From Micrococcus sp. (GTDB taxonomy: Bacteria; Actinomycetota; Actinomycetes; Actinomycetales; Micrococcaceae), in assembly GCA_029961105.1 (NCBI GenBank), contig JASBVO010000012.1:26501-90500 (forward strand): a DNA stretch of 64,000 nucleotides, in the 5' to 3' direction. Positions 12,354 through 21,569 of this stretch are shown piece after piece; position 1 is the stretch's first letter; the number at the start of each line of letters is the position of its first letter. A program made the position numbers and the translations under genes. Under the pieces are notes generated by a model. The model had not been told where the DNA came from and ran no database searches. It saw only the letters and a program-made list of their open reading frames with translations.

Positions 12354-13634
12354 TCAGAACCCCGCCAGCCGCCGCACGATCGCGTCGTCCAGCAGGCGGC
12401 CCTGCAGCGTCGGCACGATGCGGCCGGCCAGCGCGGCCCGGCCGTCGAGCAGCCCCTCGGCGATCATCCCCGCGATCTCGCGCCTGGCCTGCGTGCCGCC
12501 GTCGGGCGCCGCGTCCAGGGCGGTGGTCTCCAGGCCCTCCGCGAGGCGGACGCCGAGCATGACGCGCTCGAGGAACCGGGCCTCGGCGTCGGGCTCCTCC
12601 CGTCCCACGGAGGGCGACACGCCGGTGGCCAGGCGCTGGGCGTAGGCGGCCGGGTGCTTGGCGTTCCAGAACCGGACGCCGGCCACGTGCGAATGGGCGC
12701 CGGGACCGGCACCCCACCAGTCCTGGTCGCGCCAGTACGCCATGTTGTGGCGGGCGCGGTGGATGCCCTCGCCCTCGGGGTCCAGGGCCCAGTTGGAGAT
12801 CTCGTACCACCGGTAGCCGGCCGCAGCCAGCAGGCGCTCGGCCAGCAGGTACTTGTCCGCCTGGTCGTCGGGGTCGACGTCGGCCTGCGCGCCGCGCTTG
12901 ACCGCGGACCCGAACTTGGTGCCCTCCTCCACGATCAGGGAGTACGCCGAGATGTGGTCCGGCCGCAGCGCGAGGGCGGTCTCGAGGGTGGTCCGCCAGT
13001 CGTCCAGCGACTCCCCCGGCGTGCCGTAGATCAGGTCCAGGGACACCTCCAGGCCGGCGTCGCGCGCCCACCCGACGGCGGCCGGCACGTTCTCCGGGCG
13101 GTGCGTCCGCTCGAGGGTGGCCAGCACGTGCGGCACCGCGGACTGCATGCCGAAGGACACGCGCGTGAATCCTCCCGCCGCCAGCTCGGCCAGTGATGCC
13201 GCGGTGACCGAGTCCGGGTTGGCCTCCGTGGTGACCTCGGCTCCGGGCGCGATGCCGAAGACCTCCCGGGCGCGGCCGAGGATGCCGACCAGGTCGGCGG
13301 AGGGCAGCAGCGTGGGCGTGCCCCCGCCGAAGAACACCGTCTCCAGCGGGCGCGCGGGGACATCGGAGCCGGCGAGGACCGCGGCGGCGAAGTCCAGTTC
13401 GCCGGCCACCGTGCCGGCGTAGCTGGAGCGGGACGCCCCCGGGCCGAGGTCCTGTGCGGTGTACGTGTTGAAGTCGCAGTAGCCGCAGCGGACCTCACAG
13501 AACGGCACGTGGACGTACAGGCTGAACGTCCGCGGCTCACCGGCGGACGCGGCCTCGCGCACGCGGCGTGCCACGTGCGGGGGCAACCGGCCGTCGTCGG
13601 GCGCGGGGTCACCCTGGGGAAGGATGGAAGGCAA
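12354..13634 (-). CDS. hemW: HemW-like radical SAM heme chaperone
   Basis: 426 residues. The radical SAM cluster motif C-x3-C-x2-C is at Cys46, Cys50 and Cys53 in VPFCEVRCGYCDFNTYT, followed by FFGGGTPTLL (SAM-binding GGE-like region) and a C-terminal HemW/HemN domain. It lacks the extra Cys of true coproporphyrinogen dehydrogenase at the end of the motif (CDF rather than CxC), which favours the heme-trafficking HemW over HemN. It lies 18 bases downstream of lepA, the usual actinobacterial order lepA-hemW. Confidence 0.9.
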   Translation of the reverse strand: MPSILPQGDPAPDDGRLPPHVARRVREAASAGEPRTFSLYVHVPFCEVRCGYCDFNTYTAQDLGPGASRSSYAGTVAGELDFAAAVLAGSDVPARPLETVFFGGGTPTLLPSADLVGILGRAREVFGIAPGAEVTTEANPDSVTAASLAELAAGGFTRVSFGMQSAVPHVLATLERTHRPENVPAAVGWARDAGLEVSLDLIYGTPGESLDDWRTTLETALALRPDHISAYSLIVEEGTKFGSAVKRGAQADVDPDDQADKYLLAERLLAAAGYRWYEISNWALDPEGEGIHRARHNMAYWRDQDWWGAGPGAHSHVAGVRFWNAKHPAAYAQRLATGVSPSVGREEPDAEARFLERVMLGVRLAEGLETTALDAAPDGGTQARREIAGMIAEGLLDGRAALAGRIVPTLQGRLLDDAIVRRLAGF

Positions 13635-13652
13635 GCGGTACGACTCCTGCGA

Positions 13653-15518
13653 CTACTTCTTGGCGCCGGACTCGGAACCGGCACCCTCGGAGGACAGGGC
13701 GGCGATGAAGGCCTCCTGGGGCACCTCCACCCGGCCGACCATCTTCATGCGCTTCTTGCCCTCCTTCTGCTTCTCCAGCAGCTTGCGCTTACGCGAGATG
13801 TCGCCGCCGTAGCACTTGGAGAGCACGTCCTTGCGGATGGCGCGGATGTTCTCGCGGGCGATGATGCGGGAGCCGATGGCGGCCTGGATCGGCACCTCGT
13901 ACTGCTGCCGGGGAATGAGCTCCTTCAGCTTGCCGGTCATCATCACGCCGTAGGAGTAGGCGTTGTCCTTGTGGGTGATGGAGCTGAAGGCGTCCACCTG
14001 TTCGCCCTGGAGCAGGATGTCCACCTTGACCAGGTCGGCGACCTGGTCCCCGTCGGCCTTCCATTCCAGCGAGGCGTATCCCTTGGTGCGGGACTTCAGC
14101 TGGTCGAAGAAGTCGAAGATGATCTCCGCCAACGGGATCCAGTAGCGGATCTCCACCCGTTCCTCGGAGAGGTAGTCCATGCCGCGCATCTGCCCACGCT
14201 TGCCCTGGCACAGCTCCATGACGGCACCGATGAACTCGGAGGGCACGATGACCGTGATGGAGGCCATCGGCTCGCGGACCTCGTTGATCTTGCCCTCGGG
14301 GAACTCGGAGGGGTTGGTCACCGTGATGACCTGGCCGTCCTCCCGGGTGACCTCGTAGACCACGTTGGGGGCGGTGGAGATCAGGTCCAGGTCGAACTCG
14401 CGCTCGAGCCGCTCGCGGATGATCTCCAGGTGCAGCAGGCCCAGGAAGCCCACGCGGAAGCCGAAGCCCAGGGCCACCGAGGTCTCCGGCTCGTAGACCA
14501 GGGCGGCGTCGTTGAGCTTGAGCTTGTCCAGGGCATCGCGCAGCACAGGGTAGTCCGAGCCGTCGATGGGGTACAGGCCGGAGAACACCATCGGCTTGGG
14601 ATCCTCATAGCCGCCGATGCGCTCCGCGGCCGGCCTGACCGCCGTGGTGACCGTGTCGCCGACCTTGGACTGGCGCACGTCCTTCACACCGGTGATCAGA
14701 TAACCCACCTCGCCCACGGCCAGGCCCTTGGAGGGGATCGGCTCAGGCGAGGACACCCCGATCTCGAGGAGCTCGTGGGTGGCCCCCGTGGACATCATGG
14801 TGATCTTCTCCCGCGGGGAGAGCCTGCCGTCCACCACGCGCACGTAGGTGACCACGCCTCGGTAGGTGTCGTAGACGGAGTCGAAGATCATGGCCCGGGC
14901 CGGGGCGTCCAGGTCCCCCACCGGGGCGGGGATCGCGGCGACGACGCGGTCCAGCAGTGCCTCCACGCCGACGCCGGTCTTTCCGGACACCCGCAGGACG
15001 TCGTCGGGATCGCAGCCGATCAGCCCGGCGATCTCCGCCGCGTACTTCTCGGGCTCGGCCGAGGGCAGGTCGATCTTGTTGAGGACCGGGATGATGGCCA
15101 GGTCGTTCTCCATGGCCAGGTACAGGTTGGCCAGGGTCTGCGCCTCGATCCCCTGCGCGGCGTCGACGAGCAGGATGGCCCCCTCGCAGGCCGCGAGGGA
15201 CCGGGAGACCTCGTAGGTGAAGTCCACGTGCCCGGGGGTGTCGATCATGTTCAGCGCGTAGTCCGTGCCCTCGACGTTCCAGGGCATGCGCACGGCCTGG
15301 GACTTGATGGTGATGCCGCGCTCGCGCTCGATGTCCATCCGGTCCAGGTACTGGGCCTTCATGTCCCGGGGCTGGACCACGCCGGTGGACTGCAGCATGC
15401 GGTCGGCCAAGGTGGACTTGCCGTGGTCGATGTGCGCGATGATGCAGAAGTTACGGATCACCGCCGGATCGGTGGCGGCGGGAACCGGGGCGTGGATCGC
15501 CATGGGCGACACGGGCAT
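13653..15518 (-). CDS. lepA: Elongation factor 4 (LepA)
   Basis: Ribosome-binding translational GTPase that affects initiation and back-translocation. 621 residues: G1 AHIDHGKST, the GITI switch region ([13 protein letters not shown]), G3 [14 protein letters not shown], elongation-factor domains, and the LepA-specific C-terminal domain ([21 protein letters not shown]). The start is uncertain: ATG 15518 follows GAAGGAAG by zero bases, while the GTG two codons on has better spacing (GGAAG-N6-GTG). The extra 50 codons of the longest frame do not resemble the family. Confidence 0.95.
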   Translation of the reverse strand: MPVSPMAIHAPVPAATDPAVIRNFCIIAHIDHGKSTLADRMLQSTGVVQPRDMKAQYLDRMDIERERGITIKSQAVRMPWNVEGTDYALNMIDTPGHVDFTYEVSRSLAACEGAILLVDAAQGIEAQTLANLYLAMENDLAIIPVLNKIDLPSAEPEKYAAEIAGLIGCDPDDVLRVSGKTGVGVEALLDRVVAAIPAPVGDLDAPARAMIFDSVYDTYRGVVTYVRVVDGRLSPREKITMMSTGATHELLEIGVSSPEPIPSKGLAVGEVGYLITGVKDVRQSKVGDTVTTAVRPAAERIGGYEDPKPMVFSGLYPIDGSDYPVLRDALDKLKLNDAALVYEPETSVALGFGFRVGFLGLLHLEIIRERLEREFDLDLISTAPNVVYEVTREDGQVITVTNPSEFPEGKINEVREPMASITVIVPSEFIGAVMELCQGKRGQMRGMDYLSEERVEIRYWIPLAEIIFDFFDQLKSRTKGYASLEWKADGDQVADLVKVDILLQGEQVDAFSSITHKDNAYSYGVMMTGKLKELIPRQQYEVPIQAAIGSRIIARENIRAIRKDVLSKCYGGDISRKRKLLEKQKEGKKRMKMVGRVEVPQEAFIAALSSEGAGSESGAKK

Positions 15519-15890
15519 CTTCCTTCGAACGGGGAACGTGGGCGCGCCTGGCGGGACCAGGCGGGGCTGGTCCCCCATTCTTCCATGTTTCCGGCCGCGG
15601 ATCTGCCTCGATGCGGCCTCTCCGGCTCCCCGCGGCAGGACGGCCGTGGGCAGCGCCGGGCGTCCAGCGTGCCCCGTCCCCGCGCCACCGCGCACGAGAG
15701 GTGATCCAGGAGGCGGCCCACGGGCTCTGCGACCGGAACGGGGGGCCGTGATAGATTAACCAGCTGTGTGTCCGCGCAGGTCGACGGGCACTCCCGGAAC
15801 GGCTTTCCACGGCATCCCCACGCCACTCAGTCGCCGGATCCGGGATAATCCCTCACCGACCAAAGTCAGAAGCAACAGAAAGACTCTTTC
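15519..15890. other. Divergent lepA-rpsT intergenic region
   Basis: These 372 bases hold no credible gene. They must contain the divergent promoters of lepA and rpsT. A TAGATT hexamer at about 15751 on the plus strand could be the rpsT -10, which would leave a long leader of about 130 bases. No -35 or riboswitch was recognised. Confidence 0.45.
15878..15890 (+). promoter_or_regulatory. Small hairpin abutting the rpsT start codon
   Basis: GAAAG-ACT-CTTTC can fold into a 5-bp hairpin that ends at the base before the GTG start of rpsT. The only purine-rich candidate ribosome binding site (GAAAG) is inside it. This might limit translation, in line with S20 genes elsewhere, which have weak starts and are autoregulated. 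The stem is short, so this is tentative. Confidence 0.35.
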
Positions 15891-16157
15891 GTGGCCAACA
15901 TCAAGTCCCAGAAGAAGCGCATCCTCACCAACGAGAAGGCTCGCCAGCGCAACGTCGCCGTGAAGTCCGAGCTGCGCACCGCCATCCGCGCCGTGGACAA
16001 GGCCGTCGCCGCCGGCGACCAGGCCGCCGCCACCTCCGCCGTCGCGCTGGCCAGCAAGAAGCTGGACAAGGCCGTCAGCAAGGGTGTCATCCACAAGAAC
16101 CAGGCTGCCAACCGCAAGTCCGGCATCGCCAAGCGCGTCGGCAAGATCAGCGCCTGA
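15891..16157 (+). CDS. rpsT: 30S ribosomal protein S20
   Basis: Primary binding protein of the 30S subunit that contacts 16S rRNA helices 6, 9 and 44. 88 residues, very basic, starting [20 protein letters not shown] from a GTG codon and ending [15 protein letters not shown], the normal full length. It stands alone on the plus strand between lepA and holA, as in most actinobacteria. No Shine-Dalgarno sequence is placed normally before the GTG. A strong hairpin follows 40 bases after the stop. Confidence 0.97.
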   Translation: MANIKSQKKRILTNEKARQRNVAVKSELRTAIRAVDKAVAAGDQAAATSAVALASKKLDKAVSKGVIHKNQAANRKSGIAKRVGKISA

Positions 16158-16196
16158 CCTCAAGCGTCGCCTGCGCCCAGCGCCAGGTACACCGGG

Positions 16197-16221
16197 GCCC
16201 TCGTCCGCATCGGACGGGGGC
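16197..16221 (+). terminator. Terminator hairpin after rpsT
   Basis: GCCCTCGTCCG (16197-16207), loop CAT, CGGACGGGGGC (16211-16221) forms a nearly perfect 11-bp stem with one mismatch. It lies 40 bases after rpsT and 70 bases after the end of the convergent holA, so it may serve both. The 3' tail (TCCTGCGCTTTA) is only mildly T-rich. Confidence 0.65.
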
Positions 16222-16290
16222 TCCTGCGCTTTAAGCGGCGGAGCGATTCGTGCGGTCTCGGCGCGGAGCCGAGCGGCCAGCGCCGGGCGG

Positions 16291-17304
16291 TCAGCGCCGG
16301 GCGGTGAGGGCGATGCGGGTGACGACTCGCTCGACGGCGTACTCGGCGTCCTTCGCCAGCCCCTTGGCCTCGGCGTCGGCCTGGGCCACCCATTCGATGG
16401 CTGCGGCGATCGTGGCGGGGTTCCAGAACCGCACGGTCTCCGAGACCCGCTTGGCCTGCCACGGTGCCATCCCCAATACCTGGGCGATCTGGCCCTGCGA
16501 GATGCGAGCGTCGACGATCCGGGCGATCTGCCGGGTCTTCATGGCCAGGGCCCCGGTGATGGCCGGTGCGGAGACCCCGGTGGCCAGGGCGTGCCGGAGC
16601 AGCGCGGTGGCCTGGCCGGCCCGGCCCTCGATGGCGGCGTCAGCCACCCGGAACGCCGTCGCCTCGACCCGGCCGCCGTAGTACCGGTCCACCACCTGCG
16701 TGGTCACTGTCCCCTCGGTGTCGGCGGCCAGCTGCTGGCAGGCCACGGCGAGGTCGGTGAGCGATCCCCCGGTCGCGTCGATCAGGGAGCGCACGGCCTC
16801 CGGATCGATCGACCGACGGCGGGAGCGGAACTCACCGACGACGAAGTCGGCCTTGTCCGCGTCAGACTTGATGGGCTGGCACTCCACGAGCACCCCGGCC
16901 TTGGTCACCGCGTCCAGCAGCTTCTTGCCGCGGTTGCCCCCGGTGTGGCGCAGGATCAGGGTGACGTCATCGGCCGGGGCGGCCACGTAGTCGAGGCAGT
17001 CGGACAGGAAGGCCTCGTTCATGTCCTGCAGGCCGTCCGCCTGGACGATCTTGGCCTCGCCGAACAAGGATGGGCTGGCCAGCAGGGATAATTGCCCGGG
17101 CTGGTAGTCTGCGGCCTCGAGCCGGTGGACCTCCAGGCCGGGATCCGTCTGGCGCAGCGCGGTGCGGACCCGGTCCGTGACCCGGGTGGCGATGAAGTCC
17201 TCGGGCCCCTTGAGCAGCATCAGCGGCGCCGGTTCGACACGCCGCCAGTCGGTGCCGGAGCTGGCGGAACGGCGTGAACGGCTCGGGGCGGGCATGGGTG
17301 TCAT
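16291..17304 (-). CDS. holA: DNA polymerase III subunit delta
   Basis: Clamp-loader subunit that opens the beta sliding clamp. 337 residues with the family fold: LLKGPEDFIATRVTDRV near residue 29, VHRLEAADYQPGQL, a clamp-binding region SPSLFGEAKIVQADGL, and a C-terminal helical collar domain (AMKTRQIARIVDARISQGQIAQVLGM, in part). Its ATG overlaps the comEC stop (ATGA), so it is coupled to comEC. The N-terminal 25 residues are Ser- and Arg-rich and probably unstructured. Confidence 0.92.
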   Translation of the reverse strand: MTPMPAPSRSRRSASSGTDWRRVEPAPLMLLKGPEDFIATRVTDRVRTALRQTDPGLEVHRLEAADYQPGQLSLLASPSLFGEAKIVQADGLQDMNEAFLSDCLDYVAAPADDVTLILRHTGGNRGKKLLDAVTKAGVLVECQPIKSDADKADFVVGEFRSRRRSIDPEAVRSLIDATGGSLTDLAVACQQLAADTEGTVTTQVVDRYYGGRVEATAFRVADAAIEGRAGQATALLRHALATGVSAPAITGALAMKTRQIARIVDARISQGQIAQVLGMAPWQAKRVSETVRFWNPATIAAAIEWVAQADAEAKGLAKDAEYAVERVVTRIALTARR

Positions 17305-19826
17305 CCTACCGGGACGGGGTCGGCGCCCCGCCCGGCCGCCGTGGGGACGAACTGTCCGGTCGGGGTCGGCACCAGCGCCCCGCCGCGGAGCGAGAGGACC
17401 GTCGTGCCGTGCTGGTCTGTCCGGACCACGGGGCCGTGCCGCTGGAGTTCGGCGATGACGGACGGATGCGGGTGGCCGTAGCCGTTCTCGCGGCCGACCT
17501 GGACCACCGACAGCGCCGGATCCAGGGAGCGCACGAGCTCATTGCCGCCGTTCCTGGCCCCGTGGTGACTGACCTTGAGCACGTCCACGGTCTCCGGGTA
17601 CACCCCCTGGCGCAACAGTGCACCGGTGGCCTCCTCCTCCATGTCGCCCGTCAGCAGGACGCGGTAGGTCCCCCCGGGAGTGTGCACGGCGGCCAGCATC
17701 TGCAAGGAGGCGTCGTTCTCGCTGCCCGCGTCCGGCTCGGCTGCCAGCACGGTCCAGTCCACCCGCCATCCCGACGCCGGCCCGCCCACGGTTCCGGTCT
17801 CGCCCGCCCCCGGCTGACGCGCACCGGGGGGAGCTCCGGCGTCGCCCGCGCCGGCCACGGTGGAGTAGAGGATGCCGGCCGGGCGGCAGCAGTCGACCAG
17901 CTCTGGTGCGGAACCCGCGTGGTCCCGGTGGAGGTGGGACAGCACGAGCAGGTCGATCCGTGCCACGCCGAGGTGCCGGAGGCACGAGGTGGCGGCGTCC
18001 GGGTCCGGTCCCGTGTCGACGACCATCGCCGAATGCTCTCCCGAGCGCAGCACCAGCATGTCGCCCTGGCCCACGTCGCAGGCCGCCAGCGACCAGTCCT
18101 CCGGGACGGGACCGGCCGGAGGAGAGACGACGAGGGCCAGCTGGCTGCCCGCGGCGGCGCACACGAGCGTCCAGGCGGCGGTCAGCGACCGGCGCTGGGC
18201 CGGGCTCGGCAGGCCCAGCCGCGGCGGGCGGCCGCCGGTGATCCGGCGCACACGGGCGGGGCGGGTGCGTTCCCAGCGCAGCAGCAGCCAGAGGAGGGCG
18301 ACGGCGGCGAGCACGTGCAGCACCACCAGGCCCGCCCCGAGCACTCCCCCGGGCCAGGGATGGAGGGCCCCGGGCAGCGACGACACGCCGGTGGCGATCC
18401 AGCCGATACCGGCGGCGGGCCAGCCGATCAGCCAGTACACGGCGGATGCCAGGGCGGGTAGAGGCACTGCGATGACCGCGGCCGCCGTGCCCGGCACCGT
18501 GATGAGCGGGACGAGGGGTGCAGCGAGCAGGTTGGCCGGCACCGCGTAGGTGCTGAGGGTGCCTGCGATCCCCACCAGCACCGGCTGGCAGGCGACCTGG
18601 GCGCAGACGGTCACCGCGAGCGCGGCGCCGATGGTCCCGGCCACCGGACCGGGTAGCACTCGCCCGAGGGCGGCGGTCAACCACTGCTCCACCGGACGCG
18701 CGGCGAGCACGATGCCCGCGGTGGCCGCCAGCGAGAGCTGGAACGCCGGTTCGGCGGCCAGTCCGGGATCCCAGCACATCAGGACGCAGCCGGCCAGGCA
18801 CAACAGGGGCAGGGCATGCCGCCCCCGGCCGAAGAACACCGCCCAGGCCCCGATCCCGCCCATGACGGCCGCCCGGATCACGGACGGCTCCGGGCCGACG
18901 ATGATGACGAACACGACGAGTACGGCCAGGACCGCGCCCAGCACCACCGGGCGCCGGACCCGCAGGGAACGCAGCGTCATCATGACGGCGCCGGCGAGGA
19001 GTGTGCAGTTGGCCCCGCTCACGGCTGAAAGGTGACTGAGCCCTGATGCCTTCATGGCCTCGTCGAGTTCCGGATCCTGTACGGATCGGTCTCCGAGGAC
19101 GAGTCCCGGCAGCAGCTGGGGCGCGGCGCCGACGCTGCCGGAGGCCGCGTGCCGGACCGCCGCCCGCACCACGTCTCGTCCCGTGGTGCTGTCTGTTCCG
19201 CTCGCCGGTCCCGTCCCGCCGTCGAGAGGGGGGCAGGGCCCGGCATGCGGGCCGGCGCGCGCCCGGGCGAACACCGTGGAACCGTCCGCCTCCAGCGCAG
19301 CCGTCAGGCACACTCTCGTTCCAGCCTCCACGCCGTCCCAGTCGCCGTCCCCGGAGACGAGCACCTCGCTTCCACCGGGTATCTCGCGCATCGGATGACC
19401 GAACCCGTCGACGGAGACCGGCAGGTGCCAACTCTCCCCGAAGGGTCCCACGGATCGCACGGCCCGGCCCGTCGCCTCGCCTGAGACGCGGACCGGCTGG
19501 CCCGTGGTCACCGCGTCCTCCCATCCCGAGGCCTTCGCCGGAACACGGTCCCCGACCGCCTGCACCGAGGCCACGGCCGCGATCCACAGTGCGCAGGCGG
19601 TCAGGGCCGTCAAGCTGACCAGGTTCGCACGCTGCCGAGGGGCGACCACGACCAACAGCACCGAGGTCACGACGGCCGCCGCGGCCAAGGCCCACGGCAG
19701 CACCAGCATCGACTCATAGGGAAGGACCGGAACAGCCAAGCACGTGGCGATCGTCAGCACCATGGCCGGCACCAGCCGCACGTCGACCGGTCCGGGCACC
19801 CGCCCGACGGGCAGGGGGTTCACCAA
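17301..19826 (-). CDS. comEC: ComEC/Rec2 DNA-uptake channel protein
   Basis: Membrane protein thought to pass single-stranded DNA into the cell during transformation. 841 residues: hydrophobic helices near the N-terminus (30-75), a DUF4131-like OB domain, the Competence domain with many membrane helices (about 250-550, starting GLSHLSAVSGANCTLLAGAV), and a C-terminal metallo-beta-lactamase domain with LSHLHRDHAGS and VSHHGARNGGNEL. The reading frame is full length and has no obvious damage. Start is GTG 19826. Its usual upstream partner comEA lies 13.7 kb away, separated by the accessory region, so comEC and holA may now rely on another promoter. Confidence 0.92.
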   Translation of the reverse strand: MVNPLPVGRVPGPVDVRLVPAMVLTIATCLAVPVLPYESMLVLPWALAAAAVVTSVLLVVVAPRQRANLVSLTALTACALWIAAVASVQAVGDRVPAKASGWEDAVTTGQPVRVSGEATGRAVRSVGPFGESWHLPVSVDGFGHPMREIPGGSEVLVSGDGDWDGVEAGTRVCLTAALEADGSTVFARARAGPHAGPCPPLDGGTGPASGTDSTTGRDVVRAAVRHAASGSVGAAPQLLPGLVLGDRSVQDPELDEAMKASGLSHLSAVSGANCTLLAGAVMMTLRSLRVRRPVVLGAVLAVLVVFVIIVGPEPSVIRAAVMGGIGAWAVFFGRGRHALPLLCLAGCVLMCWDPGLAAEPAFQLSLAATAGIVLAARPVEQWLTAALGRVLPGPVAGTIGAALAVTVCAQVACQPVLVGIAGTLSTYAVPANLLAAPLVPLITVPGTAAAVIAVPLPALASAVYWLIGWPAAGIGWIATGVSSLPGALHPWPGGVLGAGLVVLHVLAAVALLWLLLRWERTRPARVRRITGGRPPRLGLPSPAQRRSLTAAWTLVCAAAGSQLALVVSPPAGPVPEDWSLAACDVGQGDMLVLRSGEHSAMVVDTGPDPDAATSCLRHLGVARIDLLVLSHLHRDHAGSAPELVDCCRPAGILYSTVAGAGDAGAPPGARQPGAGETGTVGGPASGWRVDWTVLAAEPDAGSENDASLQMLAAVHTPGGTYRVLLTGDMEEEATGALLRQGVYPETVDVLKVSHHGARNGGNELVRSLDPALSVVQVGRENGYGHPHPSVIAELQRHGPVVRTDQHGTTVLSLRGGALVPTPTGQFVPTAAGRGADPVPVG

Positions 19827-20365
19827 GTTCCGATGGGCTCGTCGGTCCGATGCTTCATGGCGGGGTCCGCCTCCATGGACCCGGTCCGCGTCAGCCGCCC
19901 GGGGTCACACGGTGAGCCAGCAAGCACCCTCATCCGAAAGGCACTCGATCCGAGGCGGCGCGGGAGCCACGGAGGCACGCCCTGCGGCGGTCCATCCCCG
20001 CCCGCGCACTCCGGGTCGCCCTCGCAACCGTGGCATTCCATGATTCCACTGTCCCCTGTTCGAGCGGCCCACCGGCCCCGCGCACCCCCGTCCCGGGACA
20101 ACACGCCACCACGGCAACCACTGTGCATTAAGGGGTCGATTGACCGCACGCGAGAGTCTTTCGCTCCTAGACATGACCTAGGGCGTCCCGGGGAAAACCA
20201 CGGTCTTCCCCCAGAGGCGTCCACGCCTTTGACGTCGATGGCGGACCCCCGCGTGCACCGCTCACAGGTGCGGCACAGCAATGGCATAGGGGGTACCAAG
20301 AGCTCGGTGCTGACGTGGGGTCTTACCGGGCGCTACCGCAGCCCACGCAGGAGGAAGGAACCCCC
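19827..20365. other. Non-coding left edge of the accessory region
   Basis: About 540 bases without a convincing gene; the open frames here have no family features. It joins comEC (minus) to the dehydrogenase gene (plus), so it must hold promoters for both. At 20166-20182 there is a short inverted repeat, CCTAG-N7-CTAGG, about 185 bases upstream of the dehydrogenase, possibly an operator. A TTGACC at 20140 could be a -35. No integrase, tRNA or direct repeat marking an insertion site was seen. Confidence 0.4.
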
Positions 20366-21475
20366 ATGTCCCCCACACACCGAATCGCCGTCATCCCCGG
20401 AGACGGCATTGGCCTCGAGGTCGTGCCCGAGGGTCTGCGCGTCCTCGACGCGGCCGCCACCGCCTTCGGCCTGAACCTGGACTACGAGCACTTCGACTTC
20501 GCCTCCGCGGACTACTACGTCCGGCACGGGACGATGCTGCCCGAGGGCTGGTTCGAACGGCTGGACCAGTTCGACGCCATCTACTTCGGCGCCGTGGGCT
20601 GGCCCGAGGTGGTCCCCGACCACGTCTCCCTGGGGGGCAGCCTGCTGCAGTTCCGCCGCCACTTCGACCAATACGTCAATCTCCGACCCGTCAAGCTCCT
20701 GCCCGGGGTGCCCAGCCCGCTGGCCGGCCGGGTTCCCGGGGACGTGGACTTCTACGTCGTGCGGGAGAACACCGAGGGCGAGTACACCAGCATCGGCGGG
20801 AAGATCTTCGAGGGCACAGACCGCGAGACCGTGCTCCAGCAGGCCGTCATGACCCGCACCGGAGTCGACCGCATCGTCAAGTACGCCTTCGACCTGGCGC
20901 AGTCCCGCCCGAAGCGGCACCTGACCTCGGCCACCAAGAGCAACGGAATCTCCATCACCATGCCCTACTGGGACGAGCGGGTCGAGGCCATGTCAACCGC
21001 CTACCCTGATGTCGCCGTGGACAAATTCCACATCGACATCCTGGCCGCGCAGTTCGTCCTGCACCCGGAGTGGTTCGATGTGGTGGTGGCCAGCAACCTC
21101 TTCGGGGACATCCTCTCCGACCTGGGCCCGGCCTGCACCGGGACCATCGCCGTCGCGCCCAGCGGCAACATCAATCCCGACCGTAGGCACCCCAGCCTCT
21201 TCGAACCGGTCCACGGCTCCGCTCCCGACATCGCCGGCAAAGGCCTCGCCAACCCCATCGGCCAGATCTGGGCCGGAGCCATGATGCTCGACCACCTCGG
21301 CGAACCAGGAGCCGCCACCGCCATCACCACCGCCATGGAACACGTGCTGGCCGACGCACCCCAGGCGCTCACCCCCGACATGGGCGGGACCGCCACTACC
21401 GAGGACCTCGGCAAGGCAGTAGCCCACACCCTCACCGCAGCGGCCAACAGGGCCGGGACGCTGGCCAGCACGTGA
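20366..21475 (+). CDS. ttuC: Tartrate dehydrogenase / D-malate dehydrogenase (decarboxylating)
   Basis: NAD-dependent beta-decarboxylating dehydrogenase of the isocitrate/isopropylmalate family. 369 residues; ATG 20366 follows a strong AGGAGGAAGGAA site. IAVIPGDGIGLEVVPEG opens the protein; YFGAVGWPEVVPDHVSLGG and NLRPVKLLPGVPSPL mark the TtuC/DmlA subgroup rather than LeuB or Icd; the metal and cofactor loops are VVASNLFGDILSDLGPA and FEPVHGSAPDIAG. It would turn D-malate to pyruvate or L-tartrate to oxaloglycolate. No LysR regulator or transporter lies next to it, unlike typical ttuC loci, so the context does not reveal the true substrate. Confidence 0.88.
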   Translation: MSPTHRIAVIPGDGIGLEVVPEGLRVLDAAATAFGLNLDYEHFDFASADYYVRHGTMLPEGWFERLDQFDAIYFGAVGWPEVVPDHVSLGGSLLQFRRHFDQYVNLRPVKLLPGVPSPLAGRVPGDVDFYVVRENTEGEYTSIGGKIFEGTDRETVLQQAVMTRTGVDRIVKYAFDLAQSRPKRHLTSATKSNGISITMPYWDERVEAMSTAYPDVAVDKFHIDILAAQFVLHPEWFDVVVASNLFGDILSDLGPACTGTIAVAPSGNINPDRRHPSLFEPVHGSAPDIAGKGLANPIGQIWAGAMMLDHLGEPGAATAITTAMEHVLADAPQALTPDMGGTATTEDLGKAVAHTLTAAANRAGTLAST

Positions 21476-21569
21476 GACCCTGACACCCCGGCACCAGCCG
21501 CACATTGCCGTGGCGTGTCCGCTCATACTCGTGGCCAGATGCTGACGGCACGAAACATCCCCCCAACTG

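Noticed and set aside
19837..19847. 11-bp match between the left edge of the accessory region and the end of comEA, as a possible attachment site
   Set aside because: The match (GGGCTCGTCGG) is in inverted orientation relative to an integration duplication and is short enough to be chance in GC-rich DNA.
19820..20299. 159-codon minus-strand ORF between comEC and the dehydrogenase
   Set aside because: Composition is Arg/Gly/Pro/Cys-rich without hydrophobic core, signal or motif; it overlaps the comEC start.
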